DNA of 64,000 nt from Risungbinella massiliensis (GCF_000942395.1 NZ_LN812103.1:873394-937393); one strand, 5' to 3'. Positions 9,414 to 19,307 are shown, numbered from the stretch's first letter. A program made the numbers and translations. The notes: a model not told the origin generated them from the letters alone.

Positions 9414-10770
9414 TCAACCAAAAGGAGCGCGAGATTGGGCGCTTCAGATTTTACTCGATTTAGAAGAAAAAGATTCATACAGTAACTTAGAACTAAACCG
9501 ACAACTTCAAGAAAGTGGATTAGATTCACGAGATCGAGGTTTGGTGACGGAGTTAGTGTATGGAGTGATTGGACGGAAAAACACACTTGATTATTTGGTT
9601 CAGCGACTAACCAAAAATCCAAACCAACTTGCTCCTTGGGTCAAATGGCTGCTTCAGATCGGCATGTATCAACTACTCTATCTTGATCGGATTCCAGAGA
9701 GAGCTGCTGTCCATGAGACTGTACAGATTGCCAAAGAACGTGGGCATAAAGGAATTAGTGGACTTGTAAATGGTGTCCTTCGTTCGTTTCTCCGCCAGCG
9801 TACCGCTTTAATTCCTGCTGAACCCAAGACAACTGTCGAAAAAGCGATTGCTTACGCACATCCGGAATGGATGGTAGATCGTTTGGAAGAGGTATATGGA
9901 GAAGAGACAGCACGAAAGATGATGGATGCACAAAATCAATCTGCTCGTCTATCACTTCGTATCAATCATCTCCGCTGGGACCGTCCGGAATGGATGGAAG
10001 AATGGGAAGAAACGACAGGTACCAAAGCGATTGCCTCTGATATATCGCCAACAGGGGTGATTGTAGAGGGAGTAGGAAATCCAGCCAATCTTCAATCTTT
10101 TGCTGATGGGGAGTTTTCGATTCAGGATGAGAGCTCTATGTTAGTAGGATATGCCTTGTCTCCCGATCCTGGTAGTAGAGTACTCGATATGTGTGCGGCA
10201 CCAGGTGGGAAAACGACTCACCTAGCAGAACTGATGGAAAATCAAGGGGAAATTATCGCAAATGATATACACCCTCACAAACAAGGTCTCATTCGCCAAC
10301 AAGCAGATCGTCTAGGCATTGAGATTATTCGTACTCGAGTAGGGGATGCTAGAAATTTGCGACAAGGGTTTCCAGCAGAGTCTTTTGATGCAATTTTATT
10401 AGATGCCCCTTGTTCTGGTTTAGGGGTCATTCACCGCAAACCCGATATTAAATGGCGCAAAGACAGCCAAGATGTGGAGGCATTAGTTGGGCTACAACGT
10501 GAATTACTTGATACGGCTGCCTCTCTATTAAAACCTGGTGGAGTATTGGTTTATAGTACTTGCACTTGGGAGCCTAAAGAAAACAGCGAACAAATCTCTG
10601 ATTGGCTATCTGCTCATTCTGAGATGGAAGCAGATGAGAGCATTTGGGACAAACTACCTGTTATCGTAAGGGAAAAAGCTCTTATTGGAGATAGTTGGGT
10701 ACAGATTTTACCGCATCATTTCCATTCGGACGGCTTTTTCATCTCCCGTCTTCGTAAAAAAGAAGCCTAG
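9400..10770 (+). CDS. rsmB: 16S rRNA (cytosine-967-C5)-methyltransferase
   Basis: The 456-residue protein joins an N-terminal NusB-like RNA-binding domain (about 1-140) to a SAM-dependent methyltransferase domain. Motifs are LDMCAAPGGKTTHL (SAM binding), LDAPCSGLGV with one catalytic Cys, and VYSTCTWEPKEN with the second Cys. It modifies C967 of 16S rRNA. The start is TTG 9400 or GTG 9403, both behind AGGAG. It closes the coaBC-priA-def-fmt-rsmB operon. In B. subtilis rlmN follows directly; here 6.5 kb of other genes intervene. Confidence 0.94.
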   Translation: MVKHNQPKGARDWALQILLDLEEKDSYSNLELNRQLQESGLDSRDRGLVTELVYGVIGRKNTLDYLVQRLTKNPNQLAPWVKWLLQIGMYQLLYLDRIPERAAVHETVQIAKERGHKGISGLVNGVLRSFLRQRTALIPAEPKTTVEKAIAYAHPEWMVDRLEEVYGEETARKMMDAQNQSARLSLRINHLRWDRPEWMEEWEETTGTKAIASDISPTGVIVEGVGNPANLQSFADGEFSIQDESSMLVGYALSPDPGSRVLDMCAAPGGKTTHLAELMENQGEIIANDIHPHKQGLIRQQADRLGIEIIRTRVGDARNLRQGFPAESFDAILLDAPCSGLGVIHRKPDIKWRKDSQDVEALVGLQRELLDTAASLLKPGGVLVYSTCTWEPKENSEQISDWLSAHSEMEADESIWDKLPVIVREKALIGDSWVQILPHHFHSDGFFISRLRKKEA

Positions 10771-10800
10771 TTCTCGATCATCATGAGAACTAGGCTTCTC
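10761..10800. terminator. Convergent terminator after rsmB and the AEC gene
   Basis: A perfect 15-bp stem, AGAAGCCTAGTTCTC / GAGAACTAGGCTTCT, with a 10-base loop overlaps the rsmB stop codon. It lies between two converging genes and has no strong T run, so its strength is uncertain. Confidence 0.6.
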
Positions 10801-10806
10801 GTTCAA

Positions 10807-11730
10807 CTAAAATAAAATCTTAGATAAATAGACTACAGTAGTTACTGTAATGCTACTAAACAAAGTGGAGAGTAAAACAACTTGGGCTGCGTATTCAGGA
10901 TGATTTCCGTATTCCAATGCAAATAGTGCACTATTGCGTGAAGTGGGAAAAGAACTCGCGATGAATAATGCCTGTGCGGTTATCCCATCTAGTTTTAATA
11001 GAACAATAATAATCAAGGCAATACAAGGGGAAAGGATTAAGCGTCCAATTAGACTGAATACAAGTGGTAGGGAGAAACGACTTATCTTTAGGTTGGCACT
11101 TTGAGCACCAAGTGTAACAAGTGCAATTGCAAGGAAAGCATTTGAAATATTTTCAATGGGATTCCATAAAAAGAACGGGATTTTAATAGTGGAGATATGG
11201 AGTAGGAAACCAAATAAAAAAGCATAAAAAACAGGGTTTTTCAGAAATTCTTTCACAGCTTGAAAACCTTTGGAATGTACAGATACAGAGTTAAACAATC
11301 CATATGTATAAGTGAGAAGGTTTTGATAAATCATTACTACCACTTGGATAGAGGAACCAAGTGGGTTATGTTGAAAAACAAGTTGACTGACTGGTAATCC
11401 AAAGTTACCAGAATTATTTAACACCACACTGTTTTGGAAAGTAGAAGAGAGACTCCGATCAAATTTGGCAAATTTGGATATCCTGGCGGCTAGGATCATA
11501 AGACAGAGACTTTGGATCAATAAGAAACCAAGAATATGAAAAAGGGTTTTCCCTCCAATATTGCTCTGGTAAATATTCACAAAGCTCACAGCTGGCATCA
11601 ACAAGTAGGTATTTAATTTTGATAACGTATTCATATCAAATTCAAATTTTCTATGTAGAAATGCGCCAATCCCTATTAATGAAAACACAGGTAAAATGAC
11701 ATTTACTACGATCATAAATAAAATATCCAT
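10807..11730 (-). CDS. AEC (auxin efflux carrier) family transporter
   Basis: The 307-residue membrane protein has about ten hydrophobic helices with the two-half layout of the AEC/YfdV family. The VVLNNSGNFGLPVSQL segment after the first half and the SSFPTSRNSALFA segment near the end are typical of these carriers. Bacterial members export or exchange small carboxylates such as malate, but no substrate can be read from this sequence. ATG 11730 follows GGGAG. The gene stands alone, convergent to rsmB and divergent from zagA, inside a block missing from the B. subtilis order. Confidence 0.8.
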   Translation of the reverse strand: MDILFMIVVNVILPVFSLIGIGAFLHRKFEFDMNTLSKLNTYLLMPAVSFVNIYQSNIGGKTLFHILGFLLIQSLCLMILAARISKFAKFDRSLSSTFQNSVVLNNSGNFGLPVSQLVFQHNPLGSSIQVVVMIYQNLLTYTYGLFNSVSVHSKGFQAVKEFLKNPVFYAFLFGFLLHISTIKIPFFLWNPIENISNAFLAIALVTLGAQSANLKISRFSLPLVFSLIGRLILSPCIALIIIVLLKLDGITAQALFIASSFPTSRNSALFALEYGNHPEYAAQVVLLSTLFSSITVTTVVYLSKILF

Positions 11731-12010
11731 AATATTCTCCCGTTCCTATGACTAAAGTCTATGATTACAAAAAATGTTGATATAAAATTTGTAACTATTA
11801 TTATATTACTACATTCAAACGATATCATTTCCTAGTTCATTTCTTAGCAGAAACCTGGTACTGATAGAATATATCGATATTGGTGTTAAATATAATAATT
11901 ATGATTTATTTGATCCGATTTCATTTGAATTCTTGGGTGTTGATGAGATTATTATTGATAAATATTAAGTTAATAAGGATTAAAAGGAATAGAGATAAAA
12001 ATATCTCTCC
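11731..12010. other. AT-rich divergent intergenic region
   Basis: This stretch between the AEC gene and the zagA promoter is strongly AT-rich. An ATATCGATAT palindrome lies near 11871. I saw no open frame with a ribosome-binding site and no RNA-like structure. It probably carries the AEC promoter, but no convincing -35/-10 pair stands out. Confidence 0.4.
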
Positions 12011-12039
12011 TTGATAAAACGTAATCATTACGATATAAA
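12011..12039 (+). promoter_or_regulatory. zagA promoter with embedded Zur box
   Basis: TTGATA at 12011-12016 and TATAAA at 12034-12039 are separated by exactly 17 bases. The spacer holds the inverted repeat CGTAATCATTACG (12020-12032), extending to ACGTAATCATTACGA. This fits the 7-1-7 Zur operator known from B. subtilis (TCGTAAT-N-ATTACGA) with one outer mismatch. A bound Zur would cover the promoter, predicting repression when zinc is plentiful. Confidence 0.8.
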
Positions 12040-12077
12040 TAAATAGGAAGCATTGACGGAGAGGGGAAAAGATGTAA

Positions 12078-13283
12078 ATGAAAAAGAAAATACCTGTTAC
12101 GGTATTAAGTGGATATTTAGGAGCAGGCAAAACAACGGTATTAAACCATATTCTTCATAATCGCAATGGGCTGAAAGTAGCAGTTATCGTAAACGATATG
12201 AGTGAGATAAACATAGATGCAGGGGTTATCGAAAGAGAAGCTGGGCTCTCGCGTACAGAGGAAAAGTTAGTAGAGATGTCCAATGGATGCATTTGTTGTA
12301 CTCTTCGGGAAGATTTGCTTCAAGAAGTAGAGAGACTCGCCCAAGAAGGACGATTCGATTATATTTTGATTGAGTCAACGGGAATTAGTGAACCAATTCC
12401 CGTTGCGCAAACTTTTACCTATATAGATGAAGAAGCAGGGATCGACCTATCCTCGCTTTGTAAACTAGATACAATGGTAACAGTAGTCGATGCTAATCGC
12501 TTTTGGGCAGATTATTCATCAGGAGAGTCATTATTAGATCGTGCGCAAAGTTTGGGAGAAGAAGATCAACGAGATGTAGTGGATTTACTCATCGACCAAA
12601 TTGAGTTTTGTGATGTGTTGTTGCTCAATAAGTCTGATATGCTCACCTCAGGTGAATTGGATCGCTTAGAGGCAGTCCTTCGTAAATTACAACCTCAGGC
12701 GAAAATAATTCGTACTATCCATGGGCAAGTAGAACCAATGGAAATACTAAATACAGGCTTGTTTGACTTTGATCGGGCTAGTCAATCAGCTGGTTGGCTA
12801 CAAGAGCTTCAAAAAGAAGAACATACACCTGAAACAGATGAATATGGAATCTCTTCTTTTGTATACCGAAGACAACGTCCGTTTCATCCAGAGCGACTGA
12901 TGAATTGGTTAAATGATTGGCCGGAGGAGATTGTTCGAGCCAAAGGAATGGTTTGGATTGCGACTCGAAATGATCTTGGCTTCCAAATAAGTCAAGCAGG
13001 ACCATCTATTCAACTCGGTGCATCAGGCTATTGGATTGCAACTCTTCCACTAGAAGAGCGTCAACTGTATTTTGATGAAATGCCAGAATTGGAACAAAAT
13101 TGGCATCCTAAATATGGTGATCGAATTAATGAAGTAGTCTTTATTGGGATAGAACTAGAGCCAGATAGGATAGTAGAAGAACTAGATCAACTCTTGTTGA
13201 CAGATCAAGAGTTGAGCATGGATTGGAGCAGTTTTGTCGATCCTCTGCCTAATACAGATCAGACGGTGGAAATGATGAGCTAA
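12078..13283 (+). CDS. zagA: CobW/G3E family zinc metallochaperone GTPase
   Basis: The 401-residue protein closely resembles B. subtilis ZagA (formerly YciC, about 397 residues). It has Walker A GYLGAGKTT (residues 12-20), VIVNDMSEINIDA, the metal-binding CICC (71-74) after EMSNG, ESTGISEP, and NKSD for guanine recognition. A CobW C-terminal domain follows. ZagA delivers zinc to folate synthesis under zinc limitation. The Zur-box promoter 40 bases upstream supports that role independently. ATG 12078 follows GGAGAGGGG; an earlier ATG at 12072 is followed at once by a stop. It is monocistronic. Confidence 0.93.
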   Translation: MKKKIPVTVLSGYLGAGKTTVLNHILHNRNGLKVAVIVNDMSEINIDAGVIEREAGLSRTEEKLVEMSNGCICCTLREDLLQEVERLAQEGRFDYILIESTGISEPIPVAQTFTYIDEEAGIDLSSLCKLDTMVTVVDANRFWADYSSGESLLDRAQSLGEEDQRDVVDLLIDQIEFCDVLLLNKSDMLTSGELDRLEAVLRKLQPQAKIIRTIHGQVEPMEILNTGLFDFDRASQSAGWLQELQKEEHTPETDEYGISSFVYRRQRPFHPERLMNWLNDWPEEIVRAKGMVWIATRNDLGFQISQAGPSIQLGASGYWIATLPLEERQLYFDEMPELEQNWHPKYGDRINEVVFIGIELEPDRIVEELDQLLLTDQELSMDWSSFVDPLPNTDQTVEMMS

Positions 13284-13300
13284 TGATATGGGAAACACAG

Positions 13301-13337
13301 CCTCTTGAAAGAGAATTTCTTTCGAGAGGTTTTTTTA
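13301..13337 (+). terminator. zagA terminator
   Basis: A CCTCTTGAAAG / CTTTCGAGAGG stem (one G-T wobble) with a 7-base loop is followed by seven T. It separates zagA from the germination operon. Confidence 0.85.
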
Positions 13338-13404
13338 TTTCAAATAGTCTCTTTGCATGTTTCCATTCATTTCCGGAAACCTTAAAAGTGGGAGTTGATG
13401 AACG

Positions 13405-14961
13405 ATGCGTAGTAGTCTAACGAAATCGAATCTCAAGCGAGACCGCAAACTAAAGCGAAATACAGATAAAAAAATGGAGAAATACACTGGGATCGACCTC
13501 TCCATCAGTTTGGATCAAAATGTAAAAAATATAAAAGAAGTATTTGGTGGAACAGTTCATCTGATTAACAAGCGATTTAAGTTGAATAGTGATCCAGAAA
13601 AGGAAGTAGCTATTTTTTATTTTGACGATCTAGTAAACAAAGATTATCTCCATCATTTTATTATCAAACCTTTGCTCGAAAAGGAGATTGAGAATCCAGA
13701 TGAACTAGTAGAGGAGATAGTAGAAGAGATCTTGGTCGGGGGTGAAATTAAACAATCCAATCAATTACGTGATGTGATCGATGGGCTTTTAGCCGGGGAT
13801 AGTGTGATTTTGATCGAAGGAGTTCCCAATGCCATTATCATGGGTACTCGAGGATGGCAAACGCGAGGTATAAGTGAACCCCGAACTGAGCAAGTAGTTC
13901 GGGGTCCCAAAGAAGCATTAAGCGATACCTACTTATTTAGTTTGGGACTTATTCGTCGTAGATTACATGATCCTGATATGCGAACTGTGACAAAAACGAT
14001 CGGCCGACGATCCAAGACTGTTGTGGGGATGCTATATATACATGATATAGCTGATCCTAGGATTGTCAAAGAAGTAGAAAAAAGATTGGATCAGATCGAT
14101 ATCGACGCTATTTTGGAATCCAATTACATACAAGAATTGATACAGGATCATCCAATCTCGCCTTTCCCCCAAGTCCAGAATACGGAGCGTCCCGATTCCG
14201 TCTGTGCCCATTTATTAGAGGGAAAAGTAGCGATTTTAGTGGATGGGACACCATTTGCTTTAATCTGTCCTGCTGTTTTTTCCCAGTTTTACAACAGTCC
14301 AGAAGATTACTACCAAGAGACCATCATTGCTACCTTTACTCGTATGGTGCGCTTATTGGGGCTTGTGTTTGCATTGACCTTGCCAGCAATTTATGTAGCA
14401 CTTTTATCATTTCATAACGAAATGATTCCTTTTAAATTGGCGATTAATATTGCGGGTTGGAGAGCTACTGTTCCATTCGCGCCTGTCGTAGAAGCTTTTC
14501 TGATGGAATTGACAGTGGAAGTACTACGAGAAGCTAGTCTACGGTTACCTGGTCCTATTGGACCGACGATTGGAATTGTGGGTGCGTTGGTAATCGGGGA
14601 CGCTGCCGTTTCAGCTGGATTGGTGTCACCGGCAATGGTCATCGTCGTAGGATTGACTACGATTAGCTCCTACGCCAACCCAAATTACAATGCTGCAACT
14701 GCAATCCGTCTACTTCGCTTCCCACTCATTTTCCTTGGTGGAAGTTTTGGCCTGTTTGGAATTGTTTTTGGGATCTTGCTAATTCTGATTCATCTTACCA
14801 ACTTAAGGTCGTTTGGAGTTCCTTATTTGTCACCAATCGTGCCAACTAAACCGTCTGATTGGAAGGACACCGTGATTCGTTCCCCTTGGAGATGGATGCA
14901 GAAACGACCTTTTACTTTCCATACTTATAATATAAGACGACAAAAGGGGGGTAATCAGTGA
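13405..14961 (+). CDS. Spore germinant receptor A subunit (GerA/GerKA family)
   Basis: The 518-residue protein has a large N-terminal soluble part and about five membrane helices after residue 310. The family signature is seen as VILIEGVPNAIIMGTRGW followed by RGISEPRTEQVVRGPKEA. With the B and C subunits it forms the inner-membrane receptor that senses germinants in spores. ATG 13405 follows GGGAG; an upstream ATG at 13399 is stopped after four codons. The ligand cannot be predicted. Operons of this kind are usually read in the forespore by sigma-G, but I could not identify a clear promoter. Confidence 0.92.
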   Translation: MRSSLTKSNLKRDRKLKRNTDKKMEKYTGIDLSISLDQNVKNIKEVFGGTVHLINKRFKLNSDPEKEVAIFYFDDLVNKDYLHHFIIKPLLEKEIENPDELVEEIVEEILVGGEIKQSNQLRDVIDGLLAGDSVILIEGVPNAIIMGTRGWQTRGISEPRTEQVVRGPKEALSDTYLFSLGLIRRRLHDPDMRTVTKTIGRRSKTVVGMLYIHDIADPRIVKEVEKRLDQIDIDAILESNYIQELIQDHPISPFPQVQNTERPDSVCAHLLEGKVAILVDGTPFALICPAVFSQFYNSPEDYYQETIIATFTRMVRLLGLVFALTLPAIYVALLSFHNEMIPFKLAINIAGWRATVPFAPVVEAFLMELTVEVLREASLRLPGPIGPTIGIVGALVIGDAAVSAGLVSPAMVIVVGLTTISSYANPNYNAATAIRLLRFPLIFLGGSFGLFGIVFGILLILIHLTNLRSFGVPYLSPIVPTKPSDWKDTVIRSPWRWMQKRPFTFHTYNIRRQKGGNQ

Positions 14962-16121
14962 AGGTTCGGTACCCTGAAGATTATCGAAAAGGCACGATTG
15001 GTCCTTTACAAGCCTTTTCTATTTCCTATCAGAATGTATTAGGAGTAGGGGTTTTATTTATGCCAGCAACGGTAGCTGCTAGTACCCAACGCTCCGGTAT
15101 TTTTTCCATTTTACTCATGGGATTTTTTTGTTGGATTATTGTTTCTGTGGTGACATGGGGGATCAAACGTTATCCACAAATGTCTCTATGGGAAATAGGA
15201 ACCCAAGTTTTTGGAACTCGAAAGAATCCTAAAGTAGGAAAATGGCTCTTTGCCCCTATTTTTATCCTACTTATGGTGAATTGGCTCATGTATATAGCCG
15301 TAGAGATTAGTCTTTTCGTCACCACACTGAAAATTGAGTATTTTACCCAGACGCCTAACTCTGTTTTGATAGTGCTCTCGCTCTTGCTATCTATGTATGC
15401 AGCCAAACAAGGACCCGCTACTATTGCAAGATTAAATGTCCTATTACTGCCTGTAACAGTAATTCCATTGTTGTTATTTTTGTTCTCAACGTTTGAGGGC
15501 GGAGAGTTGATAAATATCATCCCTACTTTGCCGGATGATTGGGGTGCTTTTTTCTCAGGATCACTTAACACCTTATTTTCATTTGCTGGGTTTACTATTT
15601 TTCTAGGTTATATCGGATTTTATCGTCGACCAGATAAATCAGGTAAGGCACATTCATGGGCAGTTTGGGCGATTACCTTCTGGTACGTTCTTACCTATAT
15701 ATTCTGTCTTAGTGTTTTTGGACCTGAGGACATATCAAATTATTTAACACCTGTTTTATCGCTTGTAACGGAGTCGCAATCAGATCAATTTTTAATAGAA
15801 CGACTTGATCCAGCCTTTTTGCCTGCTTGGATGGTCATGGTTTTTACCACGACATCTAACTCACTGTTTGCAGTTTCTTACGCTATGAAAGAATTTCTAG
15901 GAGTAAAAGAGGAGACCAGAGGAACCATCATTTTTATTCTGTCTAGTATTGCTTTTGTCATTGCTATGTTGCCGACGGATCTCTCTACTTTTAATGAAGT
16001 GCTTAAACAATATCAAATGATCACTTGGTCTATCTCAATCCCATTTACATTAATTTGTGCTCTCTTCGCAGTCATTCGAAAGAGAGGAAGAAAGGGGGAG
16101 CATGATGCGCCGGTCTCTTAG
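14958..16121 (+). CDS. Spore germinant receptor B subunit (GerB/GerKB family)
   Basis: The 387-residue protein is made of about ten membrane helices and belongs to the spore-germination branch of the APC transporter superfamily. Typical segments are GTIGPLQAFSISYQNVLGVG near the start and the SFAGFTIFLGYIGF region. This subunit is thought to hold the germinant site. The GTG start at 14958 overlaps the A-subunit stop by four bases and has a GGGGGG ribosome-binding site. The 3' end overlaps the C subunit by 20 bases, so all three proteins are made together. Confidence 0.92.
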   Translation: MKVRYPEDYRKGTIGPLQAFSISYQNVLGVGVLFMPATVAASTQRSGIFSILLMGFFCWIIVSVVTWGIKRYPQMSLWEIGTQVFGTRKNPKVGKWLFAPIFILLMVNWLMYIAVEISLFVTTLKIEYFTQTPNSVLIVLSLLLSMYAAKQGPATIARLNVLLLPVTVIPLLLFLFSTFEGGELINIIPTLPDDWGAFFSGSLNTLFSFAGFTIFLGYIGFYRRPDKSGKAHSWAVWAITFWYVLTYIFCLSVFGPEDISNYLTPVLSLVTESQSDQFLIERLDPAFLPAWMVMVFTTTSNSLFAVSYAMKEFLGVKEETRGTIIFILSSIAFVIAMLPTDLSTFNEVLKQYQMITWSISIPFTLICALFAVIRKRGRKGEHDAPVS

Positions 16122-17241
16122 TATCATAATAAGTGTTAGTCTCTTTTTTCTTTGCACTGGTTGTTGGGATGCAGTCTCCATAGAGGCGCGTGCATCTGCA
16201 GTAGCCTTGTCTTTTGATTGGAGCGAGGGACAATATGAAGTGGGCGTTTCTGTTCCTATCCCCTATAAATTAGGAAGTAGTGGAGTAGGAGCAGATTCAG
16301 CTCAACCAGAAGATGGAGTGGAAGATCAACCTCGATATGTTAATAGTGTTCAAGCTGGTTCTCTGAATGAGGCAATTGACCGTCTCTCCACGATTTTACA
16401 ACGTCGTATTTATTTTGGGCAGACTGTAATATTGATCTTTAGTCGAGAAGTAGCAGAAAGAGGTTTGGATCCGATTACTGATTATATTCGTCGAAATGAA
16501 GAGATTCGGATCCATGCGCGTATGGTCGTAGTAGAAGGAAAAGCAATCGAGTTTATGAAGAATCAGTCTCAATTTTTCAATTTAGCAATGGAAGAGTTGC
16601 GAGGTGATTTAGAGAATGGGGAAAAAATCGGCTATGCTTTTCGTGAGAAGTTAGGGAAATATTTAATGAAAAAGAATACCATAGCGAAGGGTGTTCCGAT
16701 TCTGAATATGGTTCAATATGAGAAGGATGAATTTATGTGGGAAGGTGCTGCTGTTTTTAATCGAGATAAGATGGTGTATAAGATAACAGATCCAATGCAA
16801 ACTTCCATCTTAAATCAAATTAGAAATAGCTTAAAAGGCTTTTCTGTGCGAATTCCATGTGAAAAAGGCGTTATTGCTTATCTGCCTATAGGTGTCAAAT
16901 CAGAAGTTCAAATAGATACAGACCGTCCTATTCCCAAGATTATCGTAAATGTGTATGTAGACGGATATGTAGAGGAAAAAACATGCCCAATCAAATTACA
17001 GGATGTAAAAAACATGCGTAAAGTATCAAGACAAATAGCTAGTGAGTACGAAAAAGGTGCATATGATGTGATACAACTTGGGAAACAACTTGGGGTGGAT
17101 CTATTAGAACTTCAATACCATATGCGTATGAATCATCCTGAACTTTGGAAGAAATATCAGGATGTGAAAGAGTTTCAGAAACTTCCCGTGGAAATTCACT
17201 ATGATGTTAAGGTTCGTCATTATGGTGTTAACAATGTTTAA
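16102..17241 (+). CDS. Spore germinant receptor C subunit, lipoprotein (GerC/GerKC family)
   Basis: The 379-residue protein starts with an export signal ending in FFLCTGCWD, where the Cys after TG is the likely lipidation site. CWD followed by IEARASAVALSFDW is typical of GerC proteins. The mature part carries the family's three-domain lipoprotein fold. The start is set at ATG 16102 because AAAGGGGGAG lies directly upstream; the open frame reaches back to 16057 without similarity. It overlaps the B subunit and completes the operon. Confidence 0.92.
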   Translation: MMRRSLSIIISVSLFFLCTGCWDAVSIEARASAVALSFDWSEGQYEVGVSVPIPYKLGSSGVGADSAQPEDGVEDQPRYVNSVQAGSLNEAIDRLSTILQRRIYFGQTVILIFSREVAERGLDPITDYIRRNEEIRIHARMVVVEGKAIEFMKNQSQFFNLAMEELRGDLENGEKIGYAFREKLGKYLMKKNTIAKGVPILNMVQYEKDEFMWEGAAVFNRDKMVYKITDPMQTSILNQIRNSLKGFSVRIPCEKGVIAYLPIGVKSEVQIDTDRPIPKIIVNVYVDGYVEEKTCPIKLQDVKNMRKVSRQIASEYEKGAYDVIQLGKQLGVDLLELQYHMRMNHPELWKKYQDVKEFQKLPVEIHYDVKVRHYGVNNV

Positions 17242-17258
17242 GTGAATGCTGTTTGAAA

Positions 17259-17291
17259 CCTCCCGTTCTTCCCTTTCTTTTGAACGGGGGG
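17259..17291 (+). terminator. Weak hairpin after the germination operon
   Basis: A CCTCCCGTTC / GAACGGGGGG stem with a 13-base loop lies 18 bases after the C-subunit stop. There is no T run after it, so it may stabilise the 3' end more than terminate. Confidence 0.4.
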
Positions 17292-17349
17292 ACTGATATA
17301 ATAAATGAAGTTTTTTGGACTGTAATTTGGCTAGTAGACTTGGAGATAG

Positions 17350-18420
17350 ATGAATTTTATGAAACCATTTGCATATGATTTTACCTTAGAAAACTGGAAA
17401 GACTGGCTACAGGAAAAGAATCAGCCGCCTTTTCGTGCGAAACAAGTGATGAATTGGTTATACGAAAAGCGAGTCACTTCGTTTGAAGAGATGACAAATC
17501 TGCCGAAAGAACTACGAATCGTATTGGCAGACTCTTTTCAGCTACAACCAATGAAAATAATCACTCAGCAAACTTCACAAGATGGTACGGTGAAGATCTT
17601 GTTTGGCTTACATGATGATCATGCCATTGAGACCGTGATCATGCGACATGATTATGGTGTGAGTGTTTGCGTGACGACGCAGGTAGGTTGCCGTATTGGC
17701 TGTACCTTCTGCGCTTCTACATTAGGGGGGTTAAAACGAAATCTCTCTGCTGGAGAAATTGTAGCGCAAGTATTGATGGCACAACAGATTTTAGATAAGA
17801 CGGATGAACGTGTTCGCTCTGTCGTGATCATGGGCTCGGGAGAACCATTCGAAAACTATGATCCAACGATCCAATTTGTTCGGATTATCAATTCGCCAGA
17901 TGGCCTGCACATTGGACAACGCCATATTACGGTTTCGACTAGTGGAGTAGTGCCGAATATTTATCGATTTGCTGATGAGGGTTGGCAAGTGGGACTAGCT
18001 ATCTCTCTTCATGCCCCAAATCAAGATTTACGTTCCAAACTGATGCCGATTAATCGTCGTTTTCCTCTCGCAGATCTTCTAGAGGCTTGTTGGTACTATA
18101 TAGAAAAAACAGGTCGACGTCTTACGTTTGAATACGCTCTGATCGGCGGTAAAAATGATCAGCTGGAACAAGCTCATGAATTAGGGAAATTGCTACAAGG
18201 AATGAATTGTTTGGTCAATTTGATTCCGGTTAACTATGTACCAGAGCGAGATTATGAACGAACTCCGAGAAATCAAATCTTTGAATTTGAGAAAGTGTTG
18301 AAATCATATCGAATCAATACTACCATTCGTAGGGAGCAAGGTCATGATATCGATGCGGCGTGTGGACAATTGAGAGCAAAACACAATCAACAAGTTTCCG
18401 TTGAGCAAAAAAACCAGTAA
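17350..18420 (+). CDS. rlmN: Dual-specificity 23S rRNA / tRNA adenine-C2 methyltransferase
   Basis: The 356-residue radical-SAM enzyme methylates A2503 of 23S rRNA and A37 of some tRNAs. The cluster motif CRIGCTFC is at residues 114-121. [10 protein letters not shown], the glycine-rich SAM site, and [11 protein letters not shown] follow. The methyl-carrying Cys is in DAACGQLR near the end. Length and layout match B. subtilis RlmN (YloN). It starts the conserved run rlmN-prpC-prkC-rsgA-rpe-thiN-spoVM. An alternative in-frame ATG lies three codons downstream. Confidence 0.95.
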   Translation: MNFMKPFAYDFTLENWKDWLQEKNQPPFRAKQVMNWLYEKRVTSFEEMTNLPKELRIVLADSFQLQPMKIITQQTSQDGTVKILFGLHDDHAIETVIMRHDYGVSVCVTTQVGCRIGCTFCASTLGGLKRNLSAGEIVAQVLMAQQILDKTDERVRSVVIMGSGEPFENYDPTIQFVRIINSPDGLHIGQRHITVSTSGVVPNIYRFADEGWQVGLAISLHAPNQDLRSKLMPINRRFPLADLLEACWYYIEKTGRRLTFEYALIGGKNDQLEQAHELGKLLQGMNCLVNLIPVNYVPERDYERTPRNQIFEFEKVLKSYRINTTIRREQGHDIDAACGQLRAKHNQQVSVEQKNQ

Positions 18421-18529
18421 AATATGCTTAGAAGGATACCGGATAAGTGAGTACTATCACAATTCCGATATTTCACTTACCATCTCATACGCATGTATTG
18501 CGATAGATAGAGGGAAAGGGGTAACCGGT

Positions 18530-19270
18530 ATGGAATTGGCTCAACGCACTGATGTTGGTCGCGTACGTGACCTGAATGAAGACAGCTTGGGGTCTTTTCG
18601 AGCCAAATGCGGAACACTGATCGTGGTCGTCGCAGATGGTATGGGGGGCCACCAGGCAGGGGAAATTGCGAGCAAAAAGACACTGGATGTGATTCAAGAA
18701 GATCTATCACGCCAGTACGTAGATGTAATGACAGATGAGAAGAGCAATCGGCTGCTCGTCTCTGTCGGAAAAGCGAATGAGCGTGTCTTTCGCATGGCAA
18801 ATGAAAACGAGCAATATAAAGGAATGGGTACCACAGTTCTAGCCTCTATCGTAGATGAAGAAGAAGTAGTGATTGCACACGTGGGGGATAGTCGTGCCTA
18901 TATGCTACACAAGGGTGGACTCTATCAACTGACAGAGGATCATTCTTATGTCAACTTACTACTTCGTCATGAACAAATTACCAAAGAAGAAGCCAAAAAC
19001 CATCCACAAGGTAACATCATCATGCGTGCAGTAGGCACTAGTGCTGAAGTAGAAGTAGATTTGATCAACACCCCATGGAAGAAGAATGATATCTTCTTGT
19101 TATGCTCAGACGGTCTTACTGATATGATCTCCGAACGAGAGATTGGATTGGTATTGACCGATGACAAATTAACCCTGGATGAGAAAGCAGACCGCTTGGT
19201 GAATTTAGCATTAGAAGCTGGTGGCAAAGATAATATTTCTCTTATCCTACTGAAAAATACAGGGAAATAA
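18530..19270 (+). CDS. prpC: PP2C-type Ser/Thr protein phosphatase
   Basis: The 246-residue phosphatase has the PPM motifs: RDLNED near the start, VVADGMGGHQAGE (metal-binding Asp and Gly), GMGTTVLAS, HVGDSRAY, LLCSDGLTD and GGKDNIS. It removes phosphates placed by PrkC. ATG 18530 is chosen because AAAGGGG lies eight bases upstream and the product begins MELAQRTDVGRVRD, like other PrpC. The open frame extends to 18401 into rlmN without similarity. prkC begins 37 bases after its stop. Confidence 0.95.
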   Translation: MELAQRTDVGRVRDLNEDSLGSFRAKCGTLIVVVADGMGGHQAGEIASKKTLDVIQEDLSRQYVDVMTDEKSNRLLVSVGKANERVFRMANENEQYKGMGTTVLASIVDEEEVVIAHVGDSRAYMLHKGGLYQLTEDHSYVNLLLRHEQITKEEAKNHPQGNIIMRAVGTSAEVEVDLINTPWKKNDIFLLCSDGLTDMISEREIGLVLTDDKLTLDEKADRLVNLALEAGGKDNISLILLKNTGK

Positions 19271-19307
19271 CCAGGCCTTTTTAGGGTTGAGGAGGAACTG
19301 ATTTATT

